This document shows positions 1 through 9,027 of a DNA stretch of 64,000 bases, one piece after another. The position numbers and the translations under genes were made by a program. Positions within the stretch are counted from its first letter, which is position 1, and each line of letters begins with the position of its first letter. The DNA comes from Rhizobium sp. Root1220 (GTDB lineage Bacteria; Pseudomonadota; Alphaproteobacteria; Rhizobiales; Rhizobiaceae), in contig NZ_LMDG01000036.1 in NCBI RefSeq assembly GCF_001426265.1, positions 225,534 to 289,533 on the forward strand. Direction: 5' to 3'. The notes under the pieces were generated by a model. It was not told where the DNA came from. It saw only the letters and a program-made list of their open reading frames with translations, and did no database searches.

Positions 1-788
1 TCTCGGCTGCTCGCGCCTTTCGCCTGAGCGACCGCGGTCTTGTCGCGCCCGGCTGGCGCGCCGACCTTGTCGTCATCGACAGCCTGGGAAATTGCAAGGC
101 GGAAATGGTCTTCGCGGCCGGACGCCGCGTCACGACCGAACTCTTCGCCACCCGCAAACCGATATCGCCGGTCGGCCTCGACAGTGTCAAGGCGCGCACA
201 GTCAACGCCGCCCATTTCGGTGTACCCGTTGCCGACGGAGAAACGCCGGTTATCGGCGTCATGCCCGGCAAGATTATCACCGAGCATCGCCGCTATCGCC
301 TGCCGGTCAAGGGCAACCAGACAGCCGTGGACCTTGCCAACGATATCATCAAGGTCGCCGTCATCGAGCGGCACGGCAAGAACGGCAACCACGCCAACGG
401 ATTCGTTCAGGGCTTCGGCCTGAAGAAAGGCGCGATCGCCTCCACGGTCGGCCATGACAGCCACAACATCTGCATCGTCGGCGTCAGCGAGGATGACATG
501 GCCTTGGCCGCCAACCGCCTCGGCGAGATCAACGGGGGCTTTGTCGTCGTCGAGGACGGCAAGGTCACCGGCGAAATCGCCCTGCCGATTGCCGGCCTGA
601 TGAGCCTGGAACCCTACGAGACGGTTCGCGATACGCTCCACGATCTGCGAAAATCGGCCTATGCGCTGGGTACGACGCTCGAGGAGCCATTCCTTCAGGT
701 CGCCTTCCTGCCACTGCCGGTCATCCCGCACCTGAAGATATCCGATATGGGAATGGTCGACGTCGACAAATTTGCGCTCATTGGATAG
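1..788 (+). CDS. ade: Adenine deaminase, C-terminal part (5' end outside window)
   Basis: Open in frame from base 3 to a TAG stop at 786-788, so about 261 C-terminal residues of a protein that is normally about 560-600 residues long. The visible part starts in the end of the amidohydrolase barrel (GLVAPGWRADLVVIDSL) and continues through the C-terminal adenine deaminase domain (NGFVQGFGLKKGAIAS, then GHDSHNICIVG, then ING-GFVVV). The family converts adenine to hypoxanthine and ammonia in purine salvage and catabolism. The metal ligands of the N-terminal domain are not visible. The next gene, convergent, is a nucleobase deaminase, and a purine-catabolic region follows 25 kb away, so a nucleobase role fits the context. 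Confidence 0.9.
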   Translation, partial: SAARAFRLSDRGLVAPGWRADLVVIDSLGNCKAEMVFAAGRRVTTELFATRKPISPVGLDSVKARTVNAAHFGVPVADGETPVIGVMPGKIITEHRRYRLPVKGNQTAVDLANDIIKVAVIERHGKNGNHANGFVQGFGLKKGAIASTVGHDSHNICIVGVSEDDMALAANRLGEINGGFVVVEDGKVTGEIALPIAGLMSLEPYETVRDTLHDLRKSAYALGTTLEEPFLQVAFLPLPVIPHLKISDMGMVDVDKFALIG

Positions 789-879
789 ACAACGGAAGCG
801 GCACGGAGCAGACGACAGGCGTCCGAGTATCTCACCTCGGCGATCTATATTGCCGCAATCACCATCTTCCGGCGTTGAT

Positions 880-1353
880 CTAAGCCTTACCCAGATGCTT
901 CGGCCAGAATTCATGATGGACTTCGGCGGATTCGTCTTCGAGGTTCGTGGGGCCAACCACGGTGACGATGCGCGCGCCGGTTTGCAGCACAGCCCGGCTC
1001 GGCACGTTCAATCCGATCCCTGCGATCTCGCCAAGCCGCACTTCCGAGCACGCAAACACCATTCGCCCGATGCCCGACCAGTAGATCGCCCCGGAGCACA
1101 TCGCGCACGGCTCCGTGCTGGTGTAGAGCGTGCAGTCAGCCAGAGAGGCAGTGTCGTATTGCCGCGCTGCCAGTCTGATCAGGTTCATCTCGGCATGGTT
1201 CGTCATATCGTGGCCGGTGTAGACGCTGTTTTCGGCGCGCAGGATTACTTCACCTTCCTTCACCAGAACCGAGCCAAACGGTTCGTCGCCGTGTTCCATC
1301 GCGGATTTCGAGAGCGCAATCGCTTCCCGTAAAAACGGCTCGTGGTTTTCCAT
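880..1353 (-). CDS. Cytidine/deoxycytidylate-type zinc nucleobase deaminase
   Basis: A 157-residue protein with the complete zinc deaminase signature: HAE (in NHAEMN) supplying the His ligand and catalytic Glu, and PCAMC supplying two Cys ligands. The ATG at 1353 is preceded by AGGGGGAC at good spacing, so it is preferred over an in-frame ATG 60 bases upstream. The family includes guanine deaminases of the GuaD/CDA type, tRNA adenosine deaminases and cytosine deaminases. The short single-domain form lacks any tRNA-binding feature I can recognise, so a free base or nucleoside substrate is more likely. It converges on adenine deaminase, which hints at purines. The exact substrate is not settled by sequence. 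Confidence 0.8.
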   Translation of the reverse strand: MENHEPFLREAIALSKSAMEHGDEPFGSVLVKEGEVILRAENSVYTGHDMTNHAEMNLIRLAARQYDTASLADCTLYTSTEPCAMCSGAIYWSGIGRMVFACSEVRLGEIAGIGLNVPSRAVLQTGARIVTVVGPTNLEDESAEVHHEFWPKHLGKA

Positions 1354-1482
1354 CAGCGTCCCCCTGAAATGCTGGCGCGAGATGATTTTGCCTTGAATCG
1401 GAGCGATTTCCAAGGGGCTGCAAATAGGACAGGCCGGCGATCCATATCGCCGCTACCGCATCTTCTGGCTCGGATCAAAGCG

Positions 1483-3147
1483 TCATGGGCCGGGCGAGAC
1501 GTCGATGCGAGCACAAAAGCCATCCAGTGCCCCGACCTTGACTGAACCCGCTGCTGCCGTCCCGCCTGCCCCCGGCATCGCCAGCCGCTCGCCGATCACC
1601 ATGCCGACCGGCAATCGGAACATCGCCGGCTGTCGCGTCAGGTTGAATACGAAAAGTAACGTCTCGCTGTCCTTCGTTCGCGTGAACGCCAGCAGATCCT
1701 GATTGGTTTCGATGAACTCCATCGTGCCGTCATGCAGCGACGGGTGATGTTTGCGGAAGGCGAGAGTCTCCCGGTAATGGTTGAGCACCGAATGCTGGTC
1801 GTTTTCCTGCGTATCAACGGAAAGGGCGGCCTGCTCGTAGGGCACCGGCAGCCAGGATTTCTCCGCTGTCGTAAAACCCGCATGCGCCTTTGCAGCCTCC
1901 CATGGCATCGGCGTGCGGCACCCGTCGCGTCCCTTGAAGGCCGGCCAGAAACGGATGCCGTAGGGATCGCGCAGATCCTCGAAGGCAAGCTCGGCCTCCG
2001 GCAAGCCCAGTTCCTCGCCTTGGTAGAGGCAGATCGATCCACGCAATGCTGCAAGCACCGAGATCGCCAGCTTGGCGATGATTGGCCTCTCCTCCACCGT
2101 CTTGGCGAAACGGCTCACGTGGCGGTTGACGTCGTGGTTGGAGAAAGCCCAGCACACCCATCCATCCACAACGGCTTTCTGGAAGGCATCGACGCAATTG
2201 CGGATATGCGCTGCGGTGAATTCCGGCCCGAGCAGGTCGAAGGTATAGCACATGTGCAGCTTGTCGCCGTTGCTGGTGTAAGCAGCGACAGTCTTCAACG
2301 AACGTGCCCCATCCCCTACTTCGCCAACGGTGGTACGCCCCTCGTACCGGTCGAGCAGCGCACGGAAGCGCCTGAGGAAGCCGATGTTTTCTGGCTGGGT
2401 CTTGTCGTAGAGGTGGTTCTGCATGCCATACGGGTTGGAATCGGGCGCATCGAGCCCGCCATCGCTGGTATCCGGTTCGTGCGGGGGGTTGTCGCGCAGC
2501 AGCTTGTCGCAGAAATAATAGTTCACGGTATCGAGCCGGAAACCGTCGACGCCGCGGTCCAGCCAGAATTTCACCGTCGCCAGCAGCGCGTCCTGAACTT
2601 CCTTGCTGTGAAAATTGAGGTCCGGCTGCGAGGTCAGGAAATTGTGTTGGTAGTATTGCCGGCGCACGCCGTCCCATTCCCAACCCGGCCCGCCGAAAAT
2701 CGACAGCCAGTTGTTCGGCGCCGTGCCATCGGGCTTAGGGTCCGCCCAGACGTACCAGTCGGCCTTGGGATTGGTTCGGCTTGAACGGCTCTCGACGAAC
2801 CAGGGGTGGGCATCCGCCGTGTGCGAAATAACCTGGTCGATGACCACCTTGATGCCAAGCGCGTGGGCCGCCGCCATCATCTCGTCGAAATCGGCAAGCG
2901 TCCCGAAGATCGGGTCGACGTCGCAATAGTCCGAAACGTCGTAGCCCATGTCGGCCATCGGCGACTTGAAGAAGGGTGACAGCCAGATTGCATCCACGCC
3001 AAGACTGGCGATATGCGGCAGCCTGCGGGTGATCCCCCTGAGATCGCCGAGCCCGTCACCGTTGGTGTCCTGAAACGACCGTGGGTAGACCTGATAGATA
3101 ACGGCGCCGCGCCACCAATCCGCATTCCCGCTCACCTGCAATCCCAT
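1483..3147 (-). CDS. aglA: Alpha-glucosidase, glycoside hydrolase family 13
   Basis: 554 residues, the usual length for GH13 oligo-alpha-glucosidases. N-terminal WWRGAVIYQVYPRSF is typical. The barrel motifs are present: VVIDQVISHT (about 101-110), DGFRLD with nucleophile Asp206, GEVG with acid/base Glu276, and SNHD with Asp339. It should hydrolyse alpha-glucosides such as maltose, sucrose or trehalose-type sugars in the cytoplasm; no signal peptide is visible. In rhizobia aglA usually lies with the aglEFGK transporter genes, but no transporter is adjacent here. The ATG at 3147 has GGGGAAC upstream. It is divergent from the KDG kinase gene, with about 200 bases between them. Confidence 0.88.
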   Translation of the reverse strand: MGLQVSGNADWWRGAVIYQVYPRSFQDTNGDGLGDLRGITRRLPHIASLGVDAIWLSPFFKSPMADMGYDVSDYCDVDPIFGTLADFDEMMAAAHALGIKVVIDQVISHTADAHPWFVESRSSRTNPKADWYVWADPKPDGTAPNNWLSIFGGPGWEWDGVRRQYYQHNFLTSQPDLNFHSKEVQDALLATVKFWLDRGVDGFRLDTVNYYFCDKLLRDNPPHEPDTSDGGLDAPDSNPYGMQNHLYDKTQPENIGFLRRFRALLDRYEGRTTVGEVGDGARSLKTVAAYTSNGDKLHMCYTFDLLGPEFTAAHIRNCVDAFQKAVVDGWVCWAFSNHDVNRHVSRFAKTVEERPIIAKLAISVLAALRGSICLYQGEELGLPEAELAFEDLRDPYGIRFWPAFKGRDGCRTPMPWEAAKAHAGFTTAEKSWLPVPYEQAALSVDTQENDQHSVLNHYRETLAFRKHHPSLHDGTMEFIETNQDLLAFTRTKDSETLLFVFNLTRQPAMFRLPVGMVIGERLAMPGAGGTAAAGSVKVGALDGFCARIDVSPGP

Positions 3148-3345
3148 CTGTTGTAGTTCCCCGCGCGATTTGAATCGCAGTCAGACTAAAGCGCACATCG
3201 CAAAAGACAACCGCGCTGGCGCTTTTTGCCCGGCAGATCGCAGGCCTGGGACAATCAAGCTCGCCGTTCCCCGCGACGTATGCGCTTGTCACCGCTCCTC
3301 TCTGCGCGTATCAGCGAAACGCGGAAAATCAGAGGAGGCAAGGGT

Positions 3346-4266
3346 TTGAGCGGACGTTTTCTGTCAATCGGTGAATGCATGGTGGAGCTCTCGCAGGCCG
3401 GTGCGGGCCTTTTGCGCAAAGGCTTTGCCGGCGATACGCTGAATACCGCCTGGTATGCCCGGTGCTGCCTATCGTCGGAGTGGTCCGTCGACTATTGCAC
3501 CGCGCTGGGCGACGATGCGATGTCCGATGAGATGATCGCCTTTTTCAGGGATGCCGGCATCGGCACCAGCCTGATCCGCCGCATCAAGGGCAAGGCTCCC
3601 GGCCTTTACATGATCAGCCTCAAGAATGGCGAACGATCGTTCAGCTATTGGCGGGACAGTTCCGCGGCCCGCCAGCTCGCGGCCGACCCGGATTTTCTGC
3701 GCGAGGCAATCGAGCTCAGTGACGTGGTCTATTTCTCCGGCATCACGCTTGCTATTCTGTCGCGCGACCACGCCGATACGCTGCTTGCCGAAGTCCGCCG
3801 CGCAAAGGCCGCCGGCAAGCTGGTGGTCTTCGATCCCAACATCCGGCCGCGTCTCTGGTCTAGCTACGACGAGATGCACGCGACGATCAGCGAGGGAGCA
3901 CGCGCATCGACCCTCGTCATGCCGAGCTTCGATGACGAAACCGCGCATTTCGGCGACTCTACCATCGAAGCTACCATCGACCGCTATCGTGCGCTCGGCG
4001 CGGCACACGTCCTGGTGAAGAACGGCGCTGAAGGTGCAACCCTGAACTTCGACGGTATCGAAACCTTTGTCCCGGCCGAAAAAGTGCTCCAGGTTATCGA
4101 TACCACCAGCGCCGGCGACAGTTTCAACGGCGCGTTCCTCGCCCGCTACCTGGAGACCGCAGATGCCCCTTCGGCAGCGCGCTTCGCGGCAAGGGTAGCC
4201 GCCCGCGTTGTCAGCGAGCACGGTGCGTTGATCGCCAGGGAAAAGCTCGGTTTGGAAAGGCCATAA
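3346..4266 (+). CDS. kdgK: 2-dehydro-3-deoxygluconokinase (PfkB family)
   Basis: The start is set by the ribosome-binding site: AGGAGG at 3333-3338 stands 7 bases before TTG 3346. Reading from the in-frame ATG at 3226 would add a 40-residue basic tail unlike the family. The resulting 306-residue protein starts LSGRFLSIGECMVEL and ends with the PfkB signature DTTSAGDSFNGAFLARYL, whose GAGD-type Asp is the catalytic base (here SAGD). GFAGDTLNTAWYARC near residue 30 is the sugar-binding strand typical of KDG kinases. The enzyme phosphorylates KDG to KDPG for the Entner-Doudoroff route. It sits alone, divergent from aglA. Confidence 0.85.
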   Translation: MSGRFLSIGECMVELSQAGAGLLRKGFAGDTLNTAWYARCCLSSEWSVDYCTALGDDAMSDEMIAFFRDAGIGTSLIRRIKGKAPGLYMISLKNGERSFSYWRDSSAARQLAADPDFLREAIELSDVVYFSGITLAILSRDHADTLLAEVRRAKAAGKLVVFDPNIRPRLWSSYDEMHATISEGARASTLVMPSFDDETAHFGDSTIEATIDRYRALGAAHVLVKNGAEGATLNFDGIETFVPAEKVLQVIDTTSAGDSFNGAFLARYLETADAPSAARFAARVAARVVSEHGALIAREKLGLERP

Positions 4267-4445
4267 CCTCCGAAGCCGCAGTCATTGCCGCGTGGCGGGT
4301 GTTGTCCCGTCACGCCTGAAGGCAGTGTAATATTCCCGTCATCGTTGCCCCGCAGACTAAAGGACAGCGGGAATCGATCGTCCGGCACCCGCCCGGAGCT
4401 ATGCGCCGCCTTTTTCCGGATAACGGCGCGGATGGAAGTCGGGTC

Positions 4446-5612
4446 ATGCTGCCACGTCTGCCGAACATTCCCGACGATGAGAATGCCGCCGCATTGCCGC
4501 CAGGCAAACACGAGCGGCTGGTGATCGTCAGCGATGCCTGGCATCCGCAGGTAAACGGCGTCGTGCGCTCGATCGAAAACACCAACCGAGAACTTGCAAG
4601 GATGGGGATCGAGGTCGCGATGGTGACGCCGCAAGGCTTCAGGAACATCCCGTGCCCCACCTATCCGGAAATCCGTCTGTCGATCGCGAGCTACGGCAGT
4701 GTCGCCGCGGAAATCGAGAAACACAGGCCATCCTATGTACACATCGCCACCGAGGGCCCTTTGGGGTTGAGGGCGCGGCGCTGGTGCCTGAAGAACCGCA
4801 TGCCGTTCTCGACCAGCTATCACACCCGCTTCCCCGAGTATGTCGCCGCCCGACTGCCCATCCCGAGGCACTGGCTCTATGCCTTCGTGAGGTGGTTCCA
4901 CAACTCAGGCGCCGGATGCATGGTTGCCACGCCGAGCCTCGCCCAGGAACTCTCCCAAAAAGGTATCCGCAACCTGATGCCCTGGAGCCGCGGCATCGAC
5001 GCCAACCAGTTTCACCCGATGCCGCTTGACGACACCCCCTTCGATCGGCCGCGTCCGATCTTCATGACCGTCGGCCGTGTCGCATTGGAGAAGAACCTGC
5101 CGGCTTTCCTGGACCTCGACCTGCCTGGCTCGATGGTTGTCGTCGGCGACGGACCGGCCCGCGCCGAGCTCGAAAAACGCTATCCGAACGTCCTCTTCAC
5201 CGGTCTGAAGTTCGGCGAGGAATTGGCAAAAATCTACGCCCAGGCGGATGTCTTTGTGTTCCCATCCCTGACCGATACCTTCGGCAACACCATTCTGGAG
5301 GCGCTTGCCTCGGGCGTCCCCGTTGCGGCCTATCCCGTTACGGGTCCGCTCGACATCATCGGCGAGGACAGCGAGGTCGGCGCACTGAACGCGGACCTGC
5401 GCGCCGCTTGCCTGGATGCCCTTTCCTGCTCGCGCGACAAAGCGCGCGAGCTTGCCGTTCAATATTCCTGGGAAGCGGCGACACAGCAGTTCATCACGAA
5501 CATTCGCGCCGCCAACGGCGTCATTACGCCGAAATGGAAAAAGGCCTGGAATTTTGCCGCAAAGTCGCTGCCGAAGAGCAAGAAGCTCGGCGACGCGGAG
5601 ACAGCGGCATAG
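4446..5612 (+). CDS. Family GT4 glycosyltransferase, possibly glycolipid-forming
   Basis: 388 residues with a GT-B fold: N-terminal ERLVIVSDAWHPQVNGVVRS and, in the C-terminal half, VGRVALEKN, VVVGDGPARAEL and the E-x7-E region around FPSLTDTFGNTILEALASG. GT4 members use nucleotide sugars with a retaining mechanism. The opening matches the branch that glycosylates diacylglycerol; Agrobacterium Agt (Atu2297), which makes glucosyl- and glucuronosyl-diacylglycerol under phosphate starvation, is a plausible ortholog from memory and from the similar order of puuD and chvE further along. GGAAG stands 7 bases before ATG 4446; an upstream in-frame ATG at 4401 has its GGAG too close. I found no convincing PHO box upstream. 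Confidence 0.8.
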   Translation: MLPRLPNIPDDENAAALPPGKHERLVIVSDAWHPQVNGVVRSIENTNRELARMGIEVAMVTPQGFRNIPCPTYPEIRLSIASYGSVAAEIEKHRPSYVHIATEGPLGLRARRWCLKNRMPFSTSYHTRFPEYVAARLPIPRHWLYAFVRWFHNSGAGCMVATPSLAQELSQKGIRNLMPWSRGIDANQFHPMPLDDTPFDRPRPIFMTVGRVALEKNLPAFLDLDLPGSMVVVGDGPARAELEKRYPNVLFTGLKFGEELAKIYAQADVFVFPSLTDTFGNTILEALASGVPVAAYPVTGPLDIIGEDSEVGALNADLRAACLDALSCSRDKARELAVQYSWEAATQQFITNIRAANGVITPKWKKAWNFAAKSLPKSKKLGDAETAA

Positions 5613-5624
5613 CTTGAGTAGCAT

Positions 5625-5656
5625 CCGGACCGGCGAGATGATTGACGCCGGTCCGG
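5625..5656. terminator. Strong hairpin between converging genes
   Basis: CCGGACCGGCG (5625-5635) and CGCCGGTCCGG (5646-5656) form a perfect 11-bp stem with a 10-base loop in the 63-base gap between the GT4 gene and the MFS gene, which converge. There is no T-run on either side, so it may act as a bidirectional 3'-end stabiliser or a Rho-assisted terminator rather than a classical intrinsic one. Confidence 0.6.
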
Positions 5657-5675
5657 TCGCCATTGCGATAAAAGC

Positions 5676-6896
5676 TTATGTCGGGGATGCACCGAGCACC
5701 GGCCGATTCGCTTCGCGAGGCAGGGCCGGAAATGCGAGTGCAATCGCCGCTGCACCAAGACCGACCATCGCCGAGCCGATGAAAAGCCAGGAGTAGTTGG
5801 CGAAGGTATCGAAGATCCAGCCGCCGATCAGCGGACCGAACGCCATCCCAATGCTGGAAAGCATCGTGGCAGCGCCGAACACCGTACCGATGATGCGGGG
5901 TCCGAAGTACTCTCTCGCCAGCACCGCGTAGAGCGGCATGACACCGCCATAGGCGCTCCCGAAAATCACTGCCAACGCATAGAACTCGCCGAGTTGGCTG
6001 ACGAAAAGATAGCTGGCGAGTGCCAACGCCTGCACCAGCAGGCCACCGACCAGGACCGGTTTCACGCCAATCCGGTCCGAAAGCGCGCCATAGAAAAGCC
6101 GGCCGCCAAGCCCTGCCAGTCCCTCGACGCTATAGATGCTGACCGCCGCCATCGGCGCGACACCGCAGATCGTTGCATAGTTCACCATATGGAAGATCGG
6201 GCCTGAATGCGCCGCGCAGCACGCAAAGAAGGTCAAGCCCAACACGATGAACTGCGGCGAGCGAAACACTTGCGACAAGGGCGTTGGCGCATTCTGCGTC
6301 GGGCTGTCTGCCGCCGCATCGCCAACCGTCTCGGCGGGCCGCCGTCGCACGAGCAGGGCCGCTGGCACCAGCAGGACCCATGCCCCGATACCGATGATCA
6401 GCATGGCAGGGCGCCAGTCGTAAGCTGTTATCAGCCAGCGGGCAAACGGCGAGATCGTCATCGGCGCGACGCCCATGCCGGCGGAGACGAGCGACACGGC
6501 AAGACCGCGGTTCTCATCGAACCAGGCGGTGGTTGCCGCAATCATCGGCGCGAAAAACGTGCTGGCCGCCAGACCGACAAGGATGCCATAGGTCAGCTGA
6601 AACTGCAGAAGCGTCTCGGCACGGCTTGCCAACACAAGTGCAAGCCCGAGAAGCACCGAGCCGATCAGGACGACAATACGCGGGCCGAAACGGTCGCTTG
6701 CGGCCCCCCAAACGAACCCGCCGATACCCATGACGATGAAATTGAGGGTCATTGCGCTGGCAATGCCGACATGCGACCAGCCGGTCGCCGTCGCAATGGG
6801 CTCCTGGAAGATTGCCAGCGAGAACATTGCGCCAAGCGCAACACACGTCATCAATGCACCCACACCGACAATGACCCAACGATAGGACATGCTCAT
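5676..6896 (-). CDS. MFS transporter, oxalate/formate or monocarboxylate-like
   Basis: About 406 residues with twelve hydrophobic segments. The MFS loop 2-3 motif appears as GAASDRFGPR, and a second copy as GALSDRIGVK between TM8 and TM9, so both halves are intact. The pattern (WSHVGIASAMTLNFIVMGIGGFVWG) resembles the oxalate:formate antiporter and monocarboxylate carrier subfamily. The substrate cannot be read from sequence. GGGAGG (6907-6912) fits either GTG 6902 or ATG 6896; I use the ATG. The gene stands alone, convergent with the GT4 gene. Confidence 0.82.
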   Translation of the reverse strand: MSMSYRWVIVGVGALMTCVALGAMFSLAIFQEPIATATGWSHVGIASAMTLNFIVMGIGGFVWGAASDRFGPRIVVLIGSVLLGLALVLASRAETLLQFQLTYGILVGLAASTFFAPMIAATTAWFDENRGLAVSLVSAGMGVAPMTISPFARWLITAYDWRPAMLIIGIGAWVLLVPAALLVRRRPAETVGDAAADSPTQNAPTPLSQVFRSPQFIVLGLTFFACCAAHSGPIFHMVNYATICGVAPMAAVSIYSVEGLAGLGGRLFYGALSDRIGVKPVLVGGLLVQALALASYLFVSQLGEFYALAVIFGSAYGGVMPLYAVLAREYFGPRIIGTVFGAATMLSSIGMAFGPLIGGWIFDTFANYSWLFIGSAMVGLGAAAIALAFPALPREANRPVLGASPT

Positions 6897-7162
6897 GGCC
6901 ACGTAACCTCCCGTGCCGACAATCGATCATGCGAGCGCCGGAGACTGGCCGTCAACAGCGCTACAATCCTAAGACGTTCGGCCACGGACCTTTTCGACAT
7001 TGCCGCTGCACTTTTTGTGCCGTGGCCCCTTTACGGAAGGACCCGTTGGCTTCGCGGACGCACTCGCTTTGGCTTTTCTGTTTGCCGGATGGACCACATC
7101 ACCGTCAGCCGATACCAGCTAGCTGTCCCTCACCAGAAACGAACGGAATTAAGATATATTAA

Positions 7163-7174
7163 AATAGTACTATT
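7163..7174. promoter_or_regulatory. Candidate operator: perfect 12-bp palindrome
   Basis: AATAGTACTATT is a perfect dyad in an AT-rich tract (AAGATATATTAAAATAGTAC) 54 bases before the start of the 77-residue gene. The setting suggests a protein-binding site near its promoter. No regulator is identified. Confidence 0.35.
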
Positions 7175-7202
7175 AGACATAACGGCGCCGCCATGAGATT
7201 CT

Positions 7203-7217
7203 GATTCTAGTAGAATC
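7203..7217. promoter_or_regulatory. Candidate operator: 15-base palindrome next to the ribosome-binding site
   Basis: GATTCTA, one base, TAGAATC: seven perfect base pairs of dyad with a single central base. Such a short centre cannot fold as an RNA hairpin, so a DNA-binding protein site is more likely. It touches the GGAAGG ribosome-binding site (7218-7223) of the gene at 7228, so a bound protein would lie over or just after the transcription start. Confidence 0.35.
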
Positions 7218-7227
7218 GGAAGGTGAA

Positions 7228-7461
7228 ATGGCCGGCGAACGTTATCTATACGATTACAGATCGCACAAGGCGGTCATGTATCAGGCCGGCGAACACCTGT
7301 ATCCTATTTCAGGCAACAAGGCGCAGCATTGGGTCTCCGGAGATTACATATTCTCCATGGAAACGCAGTCTATTACTTACTGGATGCTTGGAAACGACGT
7401 CTACGGCCACATCGGCAACGGAGAATTGACGCGCGAGCCGATTTATTATTTTGGCGGTTGA
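7228..7461 (+). CDS. Small protein of unknown function (77 residues)
   Basis: I do not assign a function. The ATG has GGAAGG four bases upstream. The protein starts MAGERYLYDYRSHKAVMYQ and is rich in Tyr, Trp, Gly and alternating polar/hydrophobic residues, as expected for a small all-beta fold made of repeated hairpins. It has no signal peptide, membrane segment or Cys. Codon choice agrees with a real gene: GC-rich third positions mixed with the Tyr/Trp-rich content, and no good reading on the other strand. It stands alone between an MFS gene and der, under two palindromic candidate operators. Confidence 0.6.
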   Translation: MAGERYLYDYRSHKAVMYQAGEHLYPISGNKAQHWVSGDYIFSMETQSITYWMLGNDVYGHIGNGELTREPIYYFGG

Positions 7462-7569
7462 CGCCAGGCTGACCGAGAGACTTGCAACGCTGGCGGATCC
7501 GGCAGAGGAAAACCTCTCATCCCGGCAACCAGCGGCAAGCACCGCCCGCAGGCGGCACCCCATTCTCAT

Positions 7570-9012
7570 TCAACGATCGTTGTTCGGGCGCCTGCGTCCA
7601 CCGCTCTTCGACTCGTAAGGATTTTCCTTCTCGCGATAGAGGATGCGGATCGGCACGCTCGGTAGGTTGAAATCCGTGCGCAGGCTGTTGATCAGGTAGC
7701 GCGTATAGGATTCCGGCAGCGAATCGGAGCGCGTGCAGGAGATCATGAAGGCCGGCGGGCGCGCCTTGACCTGCGTCATGTACTTGAGCTTCAAGCGGCG
7801 GCCGGAGACGGCCGGTGGCGGATGCTGCGTCGTCACCGAATCGAGCCAGCGGTTGAGCTTTGACGTCGAGATGCGCTTGTTCCACACCATGTCGGTGTCG
7901 ATGATCGCCTGCATCAGCTTGTCGAGACCGCGACCGGTCTGGCCGGAGATCGGCACGGCGCGGATGCCACGCGCCTGCGGCAGCAGTCTCTCGGTCTTTT
8001 CGCGAAGATCCGCAAGCACCGCCTGCTGGTCCTCGATCAGGTCCCACTTGTTGAAGGCGAGCACGGCGGCGCGGCCTTCGCGGATCACCAGGTCGGCCAG
8101 CTGCAGGTCCTGCTTTTCGAACGGGATGGTCGCATCGAAGACGATGACCACGGTTTCGGCAAAGCGGATCGAGCGCAGCGAGTCGGCAACGGAAAGCTTC
8201 TCCAGCTTTTCCGTCACGCGCGCCTTGCGGCGCATGCCGGCGGTGTCGAACATCTTGATGGTGCGGCCGCGCCAGTCCCATTCAACAGAGATGCTGTCGC
8301 GGGTGATACCCGCTTCCGGACCCGTCAGCAGACGGTCTTCACCGAGGAAACGATTGATCAGCGTCGACTTGCCGGCATTCGGGCGACCGATGATCGCCAC
8401 GCGCAGCGGCTTGGTGTCGTCGTATTCGGGCTCGTAATCCTCGTCCTCTTCCATCTCCTGCGGAAGATCGACATTGGTGATGGCGATGTCTTCCTTTTCC
8501 TTCGGGTAGGCGCGCTCTTCACCGATCGCGGCAACGATGGCATCGCGCAGGTCAAGCATGCCCTGCCCGTGTTCGGCGGAGATCGGCACCGGCTCGCCTA
8601 GGCCGATCGTGTAGGCATCGTAGAAACCGCTGTCGGAGCCCTTGGCTTCCGACTTGTTGGCGACCAGCACCACCGGCTTGCCGCGGCGGCGAAGCATCTC
8701 CGCCAGTTCCTTGTCGACGGGCGTCAGGCCAAACTTGGCATCGACCACGAACAGCGAAATATCCGCTTCGTCGATCGCCGCTTCCGTCTGGGCGCGCATG
8801 CGGCCCTGCAGGCTTTCCGCGTCCGCCTTTTCGAGGCCGGCTGTATCGATGATGGTGAAGTGGAGACCCATGAGCCGCGCGTCGCCGGGACGGCGGTCGC
8901 GGGTGACGCCGGGCGTATCATCGACCAGCGCCAACTTCTTCCCAACCAACCGGTTGAAAAGCGTCGACTTGCCGACATTCGGGCGACCGACGATCGCGAC
9001 CGTAAAGCTCAT
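7570..9012 (-). CDS. der: Ribosome assembly GTPase Der (EngA)
   Basis: 480 residues with the tandem GTPase layout unique to Der. G1 of domain 1 is GRPNVGKST (9-17), followed by DTAG near 56-59 and NK at 119-120. G1 of domain 2 is GRPNAGKST (209-217) with its own DTAG and NKWD. An acidic linker (EMEEDEDYEPEYDD, about 186-199) joins them, and a KH-like C-terminal domain ends in a basic tail. Der is essential for 50S subunit maturation. The upstream gene 9028-9711 is 15 bases away on the same strand, the same pairing as yfgM and der in gammaproteobacteria, so they are probably cotranscribed. Confidence 0.96.
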   Translation of the reverse strand: MSFTVAIVGRPNVGKSTLFNRLVGKKLALVDDTPGVTRDRRPGDARLMGLHFTIIDTAGLEKADAESLQGRMRAQTEAAIDEADISLFVVDAKFGLTPVDKELAEMLRRRGKPVVLVANKSEAKGSDSGFYDAYTIGLGEPVPISAEHGQGMLDLRDAIVAAIGEERAYPKEKEDIAITNVDLPQEMEEDEDYEPEYDDTKPLRVAIIGRPNAGKSTLINRFLGEDRLLTGPEAGITRDSISVEWDWRGRTIKMFDTAGMRRKARVTEKLEKLSVADSLRSIRFAETVVIVFDATIPFEKQDLQLADLVIREGRAAVLAFNKWDLIEDQQAVLADLREKTERLLPQARGIRAVPISGQTGRGLDKLMQAIIDTDMVWNKRISTSKLNRWLDSVTTQHPPPAVSGRRLKLKYMTQVKARPPAFMISCTRSDSLPESYTRYLINSLRTDFNLPSVPIRILYREKENPYESKSGGRRRPNNDR

Positions 9013-9027
9013 GAAAATTCCTTAAAC

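Larger units (their letters stand above)
6897..7227. other. Intergenic region with two palindromes before a small gene
   Basis: About 330 bases separate the MFS gene start from the small gene at 7228, and no open reading frame here looks real. The left two thirds have ordinary G+C. The right end turns AT-rich and holds AATAGTACTATT (7163-7174, perfect) and GATTCTA-G-TAGAATC (7203-7217, perfect 7-bp arms). These are listed separately as candidate operators. Confidence 0.6.

Noticed and set aside
4267..4445. PHO-box-like sites before the GT4 gene
   Set aside because: CCCGTCA-like words occur but not as 11-base direct repeats, so no PhoB site can be claimed.
7482..7569. GC-rich inverted repeat after der
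   Set aside because: CCGCC/GGCGG pairing near 7545-7560 is short and lacks a T-run; not a convincing terminator.
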